Below are positions 7,434-14,236 of a stretch of 64,000 nucleotides of DNA, piece by piece; position 1 is the stretch's first letter; the number at the start of each line of letters is the position of its first letter. Under the pieces are notes generated by a model. The model was not told the DNA's origin. It did not search any database and was given only the letters and a program-made list of their open reading frames with translations. The stretch is from Chryseobacterium echinoideorum (lineage in GTDB: Bacteria > Bacteroidota > Bacteroidia > Flavobacteriales > Weeksellaceae): NCBI RefSeq assembly GCF_007474535.1, contig NZ_VKNW01000003.1, positions 186,001 through 250,000 of the forward strand, given 5' to 3'. Both the position numbers and the translations under genes were made by a program.

Positions 7434-8417
7434 TTGAAAGCAAAACTAACTTTATTAGCAACAGTTATCATCAACACAGTCAATTTTTCACAGGTAAAGG
7501 ATAGCACATCCACAAAAACGATGGCTTATATTGCTGAGAAATTTCCAATTACACGTGTCCTGAATGTAGAGTATAACCGGTTAAGCCCTTACGCTTTTTC
7601 TTCAAAATTAAGGGATCAGGAACTACCGCAAGCAAAAGTAAAAGATTTCTATCGTGCAAAGATGAGTGCTAATCTCAATTTAATCAAAAAACAGAAATGG
7701 GTACTCAGCACAAACCTTAATTACCGTTACATTTCTGCAGGCACTGAAATGAACGGTTCTATAGCTCCTTTAAATTTCATGAGCAACGAAGACTATCACT
7801 ATCATTCGGAGAGTTTGAGCTTAACTTATTTTTCAAAATTGTTTGGCAGGATGATGATCTATTCGGCGAGTGCTTTATTGGACGGAAGTGAGCAGCATTT
7901 TGAAAGACTACGTGGGATCGCAACCGCAACGATGATTTTGAAAGTCAATGCAAAGACCAAAATGACCGTGGGACTTTTGGTTGCTATAGATCCTACCGTT
8001 CAGACACCGGTGATTCCGACATTCACATATGAACATAGATTCAGTAAAGGTTTAGTTGCCGACATAATTTTACCAAAGAGTGTTTACCTTAGAAAAAAAA
8101 TAACTGAAAACAGCAGGCTCTCCATCGGTAGCGAGCTTGACATGACCTCCTTATATCTTTACAATATCGACGATAAAGAAAAAAAATATGAATTCCGACA
8201 AATAGAGATCAATTCGGGACTTATGTATGAACATTATCTTGGAAACTCTTTTGTTGCAACATTGAAAGGAGGAGCGAAAAGTATGATGAGGAGCCGGATA
8301 TTCGAGAAATCTGCATCGTATGGCTCATATATTTTCCAGGCAAAACCACAGACAGCATTCTATGTGAATTTAGGTCTGTCTTTCGATCCATTTATAAAAA
8401 AGACAGCAGGACAATAA
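7434..8417 (+). CDS. Outer-membrane beta-barrel-like protein (DUF6268-like)
   Basis: 327 aa with a signal peptide (MKAKLTLLATVIINTVNFSQ) and a body of alternating hydrophobic/polar strands (WVLSTNLNYRYI, LSLTYFSKLFGRMMIYSAS, FYVNLGLSFDPF), as in an outer-membrane barrel. It resembles the DUF6268 family of Bacteroidota; I am moderately sure of that. The start is the TTG at 7434: no ATG precedes the signal peptide in this frame, and the first internal ATG (about 7521) would remove it. It follows the 6988 gene by 11 bases and probably shares its promoter. The substrate or role is unknown. Confidence 0.72.
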   Translation: MKAKLTLLATVIINTVNFSQVKDSTSTKTMAYIAEKFPITRVLNVEYNRLSPYAFSSKLRDQELPQAKVKDFYRAKMSANLNLIKKQKWVLSTNLNYRYISAGTEMNGSIAPLNFMSNEDYHYHSESLSLTYFSKLFGRMMIYSASALLDGSEQHFERLRGIATATMILKVNAKTKMTVGLLVAIDPTVQTPVIPTFTYEHRFSKGLVADIILPKSVYLRKKITENSRLSIGSELDMTSLYLYNIDDKEKKYEFRQIEINSGLMYEHYLGNSFVATLKGGAKSMMRSRIFEKSASYGSYIFQAKPQTAFYVNLGLSFDPFIKKTAGQ

Positions 8418-8534
8418 ATATGTGATGTTTAAAATTTCGAGTTATAGTTGTTACGACAGATAAGTTCAGAAATACCAATAAATAGAATTAATACGATTAA
8501 TATTCCCAGCCAAAAATATGAAACTGATGTTGAC

Positions 8535-8716
8535 TGTTTTACGCCTTATTTATTTCTACTAAGTGCTAATCTTTCATCAATTGCAGAATTATATTGTATG
8601 GTCAGTTATCTTACACTACAGTTGTTTTGAGAAACTTCTATTTCATAAAAGTTTCTTTCGTCATCCTTTTCGGTTTTAAGCAATTGTATATACTCAGTCC
8701 ACGATAGTGTGAATGG
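8535..8716 (-). pseudogene. Remnant of a DUF1016 (YhcG-type) PDDEXK nuclease family gene
   Basis: Translating the minus strand from 8716 gives PFTLSWTEYIQLLKTEKDDE, then RNFYEIEVSQNNCSVR, a stop, LTIQYNSAIDERLALSRNK, a stop, and GV. This follows the conserved N-terminal block of DUF1016 proteins (LSW...LLK...FYE.E....NWSVREL..Q..S.L.ERL.LS..K.GV), with Trp changed to Cys and two in-frame stops. The sequence upstream of 8716 seems to be in another frame, and downstream similarity is lost. The family often sits near restriction or defence genes; here only debris remains, next to a tRNA gene. Confidence 0.6.
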
Positions 8717-8918
8717 TAAATCATGAGACAATGTTTTATAATTAAATTTTCTACAGAAATGTCAATCAATGATTGGGGAGTTGTGTTTTGAATAACAGAT
8801 GGAATATTTTGTTCATTGTGTGATAACTTTAATGGTTTAATAATTTACTTTTTGTTACCACTTTTTGCAAGATGTACAATCATTAGACTACCTATTGGTC
8901 GGGGTTTCCTTGATTTTT

Positions 8919-8953
8919 CGTGACCCATTTTCAAATTTTCAGGATGGGTCACG
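8919..8953. repeat. Inverted repeat with GTGACCCAT arms
   Basis: CGTGACCCAT (8919-8928) and ATGGGTCACG (8944-8953) form a perfect 10-bp inverted repeat with a 15-base spacer. It abuts a second, related inverted repeat. Confidence 0.6.
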
Positions 8954-8954
8954 G

Positions 8955-8981
8955 AATAGGTCATATAAATCGTGACCTATT
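8955..8981. repeat. Inverted repeat with AATAGGTCA arms
   Basis: AATAGGTCA (8955-8963) and TGACCTATT (8973-8981) form a perfect 9-bp inverted repeat. The right half also makes a direct repeat with the first element (CGTGACC[C/T]ATTTT at 8919 and 8971). It is followed by a T-rich run, so it could act as a plus-strand terminator. Confidence 0.55.
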
Positions 8982-9000
8982 TTGATTTTTTTTGATACAG

Positions 9001-9049
9001 AGCTAAAACAAAAAATGCTGTAAACATTGATGTTTACAGCGTTTTAGCT
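9001..9049 (-). terminator. Large hairpin terminator after tRNA-Ser
   Basis: Outer arms AGCTAAAAC (9001-9009) and GTTTTAGCT (9041-9049) enclose an inner 10-bp stem GCTGTAAACA / TGTTTACAGC with a 4-base loop. On the minus strand the inner stem is followed by ATTTTTTG, a normal intrinsic terminator 18 bases past the tRNA 3' end. Confidence 0.75.
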
Positions 9050-9066
9050 TATTTTGGTTTCCCAAC

Positions 9067-9154
9067 TGGCGGAGAGTGAGGGATTCGAACCCCCGGACCT
9101 GTTACAGTCAACAGTTTTCAAGACTGCCGCAATCGACCACTCTGCCAACTCTCC
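9067..9154 (-). tRNA. tRNA-Ser(UGA)
   Basis: Complete serine tRNA on the minus strand: acceptor GGAGAGT / ACTCTCC, discriminator G, and an encoded CCA end (9067-9069). The anticodon loop TTGAAAA carries TGA. The variable arm is long, as required for serine, and the T loop TTCGAAT is intact. It is a single tRNA gene with its own promoter and terminator. Confidence 0.96.
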
Positions 9155-9188
9155 TTAAACTTCGATTATATCGTTGTTTTCAGTGGTG

Positions 9189-9218
9189 CAAATATAAAGT
9201 GTTTTTATATATATCCAA
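9189..9218 (-). promoter_or_regulatory. tRNA-Ser promoter
   Basis: Minus strand TTG (9216-9218), 19 bases, TATATTTG (9189-9196): a full consensus match about 35 bases upstream of the tRNA 5' end. Confidence 0.75.
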
Positions 9219-9333
9219 AATATTTAATCCTCAAATTTTAACTTAATTAAATAATAAGCTATAAATCAGTTTAATAATTTATCAAAATTACTTATAATTT
9301 ATGATCAAAGTAACAAATACATCTCTTAAAAAA

Positions 9334-9361
9334 AATAAGCTCTCATATCTGAGAGCTTATT
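9334..9361 (-). terminator. Terminator of the large surface-protein gene
   Basis: Perfect 12-bp stem AATAAGCTCTCA / TGAGAGCTTATT with a 4-base loop, followed on the minus strand by eight T. It lies about 35 bases after the stop at 9395. Confidence 0.88.
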
Positions 9362-9394
9362 CTATATTTCAATTCAAATGAAGAATAATATATT

Positions 9395-12300
9395 TTATTC
9401 CTTGATGAATTTCTTCTGAGCAGTGCCCTTTACATCGTCAATATCTATTACATACAGCCCGTTGATCAGTCTGCTTACGTCGATCTTATTGTTTAAGATG
9501 ATTCCGCTGGAGATTAACTGACCTGAAGCACTGTAGATCTTGTAATTGGCTTTCTTGCTGATGTTCTTAACATTCAGTACGGTGCTTACAGGGTTCGGAT
9601 AGATAAGAATATCTGTCTGGTTTACCGCATTGTCTACAGGTAATTTAGAGATTCTTACGGTATAATCTTCTACCTCACCGTCTGCAAAACTTGTACAGTT
9701 TACCGGTATAGAACCTTTAGACATTGCCACTCTCATCACCACATACTTGTAGTCCGTCATGCTCACAAACGCATCAGCAGGAACCGTAAATGTAGCACTT
9801 GCTGTAGGATTAGAGTTCGGCCCGTCTGCCAGAATTCTTTCATTAAGATCAAACTCTCCGTTTCTGTTGAAATCAATCCAAACGGCTACACCGGAATCAG
9901 ACGCCTGAGTTTTATTGATCACAATCTGGTTACCTACTGAACCCTGAACCATTTCTATAAAAGCATCAGGATCATTAGTATAATTTGTATACGTGGATGC
10001 CAAAGAAACTTTAGTCATCTCAGGTTTGCCCGTTGGTCTGGCTGTAACTTGTGAAATATATTCAGTCGTTGAATTAGCAGACTGCATCGGACAGTAAGTA
10101 ACCGTTGGTGTTGTGAAGTAGTATGGAGGGGTAAAATTACCCGGTGTACCACTACATACATTGGCTACCTGCATCTCGTATTTCGTCAATTCAAGAAGAC
10201 CCGTAATGGTATACGTATTGGTGTTTACCGTGATCGTATTCCAACCAGGAATTCCAACTTTTCTGTATCTGAAGATATAAGAGTTTGTTGCTCCAGGTCC
10301 TGTAAATGCATCCCAAACTACAACTGCACTGGTAGGATTCAGCTGGGTAATGGTAAGTCCCGGTGGCGGTACTTCACACAATCTTACCGTAGTAAACACC
10401 TGTGGATTGGAGAAGTTATTTGGTGTGGTTTCTCCAACGCAGATATTCGCTACCTGTACTTCATACGTTACAAATGAACTTAAACCTGTAATGGTGTAAG
10501 AGTTCAATGGTGGCTGTGGCAATGTAGGAGCTGAAACCGTAATCCAGGTTCCTGTACCCACCTCTCTGTATCTTAAAATATAATTCGCACTTCCTACTAA
10601 AGGATTCCAAGTTACCACTGCCGAGTTGGCGGTAACATTGCTCACCACTACATTTGGAGGGGTAGGATCACAACGCGTGGTAAAGGTTCTGATTGGCGTG
10701 AAAGTTCCTACTGAAGTGTTACAAATAGCTGCGATCTGTACCTCATACTGCGTTGCAGGCGTTAAACCTGTCAGCGGATAAGGAGGAATACCGTTGATTG
10801 AAGATACGTTCACTGAAGTCCATGCTGAAGCAGGAGTTGTTACAGGTCTGTACTGAATAACGTAGCTTAGGTTATTGGTGGCAGGTGTCCATACAATATT
10901 GGCTGAAGTATGCGTAATCGTATTGAAAGTAGGCGTTCCGGGTGTAGCGTTGCTACATGGTCTGAGTCTTACCGCATAATCTTCTACCTCTCCATTAACA
11001 GGTCCTGTACACATAACCGGAGCACTCGTACGTCGAAGCGCAACTCGCATGGTAGTCGTGTAAGGTCCCGTATAAGCTGTATTGGGAACATTAAAGTTGG
11101 CCGTTACAGGAGTAGTAGTGCTTGCTGCTGAAATTAAAATTCTTTCATCATTGGCAAAAACTCCGTCTCTGTTATAATCAATCCATGCCGTTACCGCATC
11201 ACTGTAAGTGGTGCCGTCCCACCCTTTTCCAACAGAAATCTGGTTTCCGATAGAACCTATTTCAAGGTTAATCACCGGAGTAGTATAGCTTGCATAGTTG
11301 GTCTGAAGTGTCGTATTGCTTACCACTGGGAAGTTAACAGGCGTTACCGTTACATTAGCAATATAATCATTGGTGCCTGTTCCTACCATTGGGCAGTAAG
11401 ATATTGGCGTAGTCGTAAAGTTGACAGAAGGACTAAAAGCTCCCGTTGTTCCGTTACAGATCGTCTGAACCTGAACCTGATAAGCCGTCTGCTCGGTAAG
11501 TCCTGTAATTGTATAAGAACTCTGACCGGTAGGAGTTCCTGTTGGTAAAGCCTGTCCCGTTGCAGATGGCAGCCATGGTCCGTTTGGACTCAGTCTCCAT
11601 CTGATAACATAATTGGCTCCTAAAGTAGGTGTCCAGGAAACTACTGCCGTATTGTGGCTTGGAGTTGTTACAGTAATTGGAGTAGGCGCAGCTGTTGTAC
11701 AAGGCAGAAGATCAACTAATTTAACATTATAATCCTCAACTTCTCCATAGCTGAAAGTTCCACAAGGATCAGGTAGACCGCTTTCTCTCAAGATTACTCT
11801 CATTCTAACCGGAAGATTCCCCATATAAGCACCCTGCGCTGCAGTTCCTGGTACTGAGAAAGTACCGTTCACAAGTGCTGTCTGGTTAGATGGGGTATCT
11901 AGAATCCTTTCACTGTCTTCAAAAACACCATTTCTGTTAAAATCAATCCATGCTCTTGCGGAAGCATTCCAAAGCGAGTTCGGATATGTTTTTGTTACAG
12001 ATATAGAATTATTAGCTGTACCTCTATACAATGTAATAAGTCTTGCAGGGTCAGTTGTATAATCTGAATAAAAAGGAGGCGGAGTTGCCGAGTTACTTAC
12101 CATAGGAGTTCCTCCTGTAGGATTAACTGTAACATTTGAAATGTATTCATAAACAGTTGTACTTGTAGGATTTGAAGTACAGTAACTTAATGCAGGAGTC
12201 GTAAATGGTACAGCCGTAGAGAAAGCACCTTGCGTTCCTCCACATATGGTAGCAACCTCAACTTCGTACTGAGTACTTTCAACCAAACCTGGAATTGTAT

Positions 12301-13909
12301 AGCTACTTGCCAATGGAGTGGTAACGTTTGCAGTAATCCATGCACCACTTGGTAATTCTCTATATCTTACAACATAAGTAGCTCCAATAGACGGCACCCA
12401 CGATACAACCGCAGTTGTAGGCGTTACGTTACTTACTGTAACTCCAGTAGGAGCAGAAGTAGTACATGGAGCAAGAGGAAGTATATTCACGTTATAATCA
12501 TGAGTCTCCCCATAACTTGCAGAGCTGCAAGCGTCAACATTTAAAGTATTGTATATTACACGAACACGCATTCTGTGAACACCAACAGGTGCCGTAGACG
12601 GAATAGCAATATTTGCAGTTGCAAAAGCAGGACTTTGTTGTAACGGAAGATCCGTAAGTAGTTTCTCAGAAGCCTCAAATACTCCATTATCATTAAAGTC
12701 AATCCATATACTTGCTTTTTCAGTAGCAGGTGACGAATAAGTTGTATTAATCTGTACAGGATAAGATTGAGCCGGCAAAAGATCTACAGGAGTAAATGCA
12801 GTTGTTCTGTCGTAATAAGCTCCATTACAACCGGTATTAAGATCACTGATTGTAGAACCCCCTACTCCGGTAATTACAAAACTGTTCAAATCATCTCCAC
12901 TACCACAATTGTATACATAAATAGGAGTACAATAATTTAAACATTGAGCACCTGTATTTAGACCAACAGTAACAATATTAGAAGTTTGAGTGCTACCTCC
13001 GTTGGTACAAGTTACGACACATCTATAATCGCTCGCTGCGGTATGATTTGTTACAGAATAAGATAAAGTTGTAGCTCCCGGAATATTCGTAAACGTACCT
13101 GCTCCGGCAGGAGATCTCTGCCATTGATAAGTTATTCCTCCTCCGGATGTTGCGCCGGTAAGCACTAAATTAAAAGGAATATTTGCACAAACCGCTGAAG
13201 CAGTAGACGAAGCTGTACCTGCAGTTACACTACCTGAACAAGCTGTCCCAGGTGTATATCCAATTTGTAAAAAAGGTCTTCTATCATCAATTGTACTAAT
13301 AGAATTAGTAGTTGATGACAGAGTACCGCTTCCCGCTAAATTTGTTTGACCAGTACCATAAATAGTATTTGGAACCGTACTCCACAACCAACTAAAAGTC
13401 CCAGTTGTAGGATTTCCGCTTACTTGATTAATATCCCATTCAACAGAAATCTCTAAGGAACCACCTGTATATGTAAAAGGTGTGTTGAGTGTAAAAACAA
13501 TATAATTAGGGGATTGTGTTGCGGGGATTGTTTGGTTTAAATTCTCATAAACAAGAGTTGTTCCGGTATTAAGGTTAGCCCAAGTTTCTGTAGCACTTGC
13601 ATACGTAGCAGTAGTAGAATTTTTCATATAAATTCTGAAAATTCCTCCGCCGTTAGTAGTAGCATTATTATCCTTTATCCAGCCTAAATCATTAATGATC
13701 GTTCCAGAGGTTATACCTGCTGCTGCAAGTTCACTCGCAGTATAAAGGTAAGAATACCTGCTGGCATCATAAGAACTAGATGCGCTTGATCGATAAATGG
13801 GACCGGCATTATAGGCTGGTGTTCCTGCTGTCCCAGTAGTTATCTGAACTACCTGTGCATGAACTAACAAACCGATAAGTAAGCCCCAAATCAGTAATAT
13901 TTTTTTCAT
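9395..13909 (-). CDS. Large secreted protein with Ig-like, GEVED and fibronectin III repeats, T9SS cargo
   Basis: 1504 aa. Signal peptide MKKILLIWGLLIGLLVHAQ, an N-terminal beta-rich region (about 20-210) and an Ig-like segment (about 215-300, ITYQWQRSPAG). Then come four GEVED-type units, each with a WIDFNRNGVFE-like motif and a closing GE[VT][EH]DY motif. They are interleaved with about five fibronectin III units (AVVSWTP...YVVRYRE...YEVQVA.IC). It ends in a type A sorting domain for type IX secretion (ILIYPNPVSTVLNVKNIS... FIKE). No catalytic motif is visible, so it is probably an adhesin or surface-matrix protein. The start is the ATG at 13909; the TTG three codons earlier adds nothing. 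Own terminator, monocistronic. Confidence 0.93.
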   Translation of the reverse strand: MKKILLIWGLLIGLLVHAQVVQITTGTAGTPAYNAGPIYRSSASSSYDASRYSYLYTASELAAAGITSGTIINDLGWIKDNNATTNGGGIFRIYMKNSTTATYASATETWANLNTGTTLVYENLNQTIPATQSPNYIVFTLNTPFTYTGGSLEISVEWDINQVSGNPTTGTFSWLWSTVPNTIYGTGQTNLAGSGTLSSTTNSISTIDDRRPFLQIGYTPGTACSGSVTAGTASSTASAVCANIPFNLVLTGATSGGGITYQWQRSPAGAGTFTNIPGATTLSYSVTNHTAASDYRCVVTCTNGGSTQTSNIVTVGLNTGAQCLNYCTPIYVYNCGSGDDLNSFVITGVGGSTISDLNTGCNGAYYDRTTAFTPVDLLPAQSYPVQINTTYSSPATEKASIWIDFNDNGVFEASEKLLTDLPLQQSPAFATANIAIPSTAPVGVHRMRVRVIYNTLNVDACSSASYGETHDYNVNILPLAPCTTSAPTGVTVSNVTPTTAVVSWVPSIGATYVVRYRELPSGAWITANVTTPLASSYTIPGLVESTQYEVEVATICGGTQGAFSTAVPFTTPALSYCTSNPTSTTVYEYISNVTVNPTGGTPMVSNSATPPPFYSDYTTDPARLITLYRGTANNSISVTKTYPNSLWNASARAWIDFNRNGVFEDSERILDTPSNQTALVNGTFSVPGTAAQGAYMGNLPVRMRVILRESGLPDPCGTFSYGEVEDYNVKLVDLLPCTTAAPTPITVTTPSHNTAVVSWTPTLGANYVIRWRLSPNGPWLPSATGQALPTGTPTGQSSYTITGLTEQTAYQVQVQTICNGTTGAFSPSVNFTTTPISYCPMVGTGTNDYIANVTVTPVNFPVVSNTTLQTNYASYTTPVINLEIGSIGNQISVGKGWDGTTYSDAVTAWIDYNRDGVFANDERILISAASTTTPVTANFNVPNTAYTGPYTTTMRVALRRTSAPVMCTGPVNGEVEDYAVRLRPCSNATPGTPTFNTITHTSANIVWTPATNNLSYVIQYRPVTTPASAWTSVNVSSINGIPPYPLTGLTPATQYEVQIAAICNTSVGTFTPIRTFTTRCDPTPPNVVVSNVTANSAVVTWNPLVGSANYILRYREVGTGTWITVSAPTLPQPPLNSYTITGLSSFVTYEVQVANICVGETTPNNFSNPQVFTTVRLCEVPPPGLTITQLNPTSAVVVWDAFTGPGATNSYIFRYRKVGIPGWNTITVNTNTYTITGLLELTKYEMQVANVCSGTPGNFTPPYYFTTPTVTYCPMQSANSTTEYISQVTARPTGKPEMTKVSLASTYTNYTNDPDAFIEMVQGSVGNQIVINKTQASDSGVAVWIDFNRNGEFDLNERILADGPNSNPTASATFTVPADAFVSMTDYKYVVMRVAMSKGSIPVNCTSFADGEVEDYTVRISKLPVDNAVNQTDILIYPNPVSTVLNVKNISKKANYKIYSASGQLISSGIILNNKIDVSRLINGLYVIDIDDVKGTAQKKFIKE

Positions 13910-14236
13910 ATTATACAATTAAAATTAAATTCAAATTCATTGATTTTATCATTTAAATAACTAAATTACAAGTATTTATAATTAACTCCACAAATACTAT
14001 TTAAAAGATTTATTAAAGAATAATTATATTTTAACACAGACAATGTGTTGATAATGTAAAATTCCTTCATAGGCAGATTAAATTTTTATTTTAAATACAA
14101 ATCTAATAATTTTTTGTAATTATTCAGATATATCTATTTATTTTTTTGTTATAATCTCATGAATTTCAATATTCTTTTTTAATATAAAAAAATCCCCAGA
14201 ATGATTCTGGGGATTAATTGAAATTAAACAAAAAGA
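13910..14236. other. 327-base intergenic region
   Basis: AT-rich stretch between two T9SS cargo genes of the same strand. It holds the terminator of the upstream protease gene (14192-14214) and a possible -7 element TAGATTTG on the minus strand (14098-14105), about 190 bases before the next start. A weak hairpin AACACA-N5-TGTGTT stands at about 14034-14050. No ORF of note. Confidence 0.4.
14192..14214 (-). terminator. Terminator of the reprolysin-like protease gene
   Basis: Stem ATCCCCAG / CTGGGGAT (extendable to 11 bp) followed on the minus strand by TTTTTTTAT, 22 bases after the stop at 14237. Confidence 0.88.

Larger units (their letters stand above)
8418..9066. other. 649-base non-coding stretch with gene remnant and inverted repeats
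   Basis: No intact gene. It holds a decayed DUF1016/YhcG-like gene fragment on the minus strand (about 8535-8716), two tandem inverted repeats (8919-8981) and the large hairpin after tRNA-Ser (9001-9049). The part 8720-8915 also looks like former coding sequence out of frame, but I cannot assign it. Confidence 0.6.

Noticed and set aside
8448..8630. 60-codon plus-strand ORF in the remnant region
   Set aside because: Starts with TTG and has no domain; the minus strand in the same place holds the DUF1016 remnant.
9067..9154. Attachment-site duplication of the tRNA-Ser 3' end
   Set aside because: I found no second copy of the tRNA 3' segment within 8418-9060, so no att pair is claimed.
10910..11131. 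Repetitive sequence in the surface-protein gene suspected as a mobile or CRISPR-like repeat
   Set aside because: The periodicity comes from FN3 and GEVED protein units; there are no short identical repeats with unique spacers.
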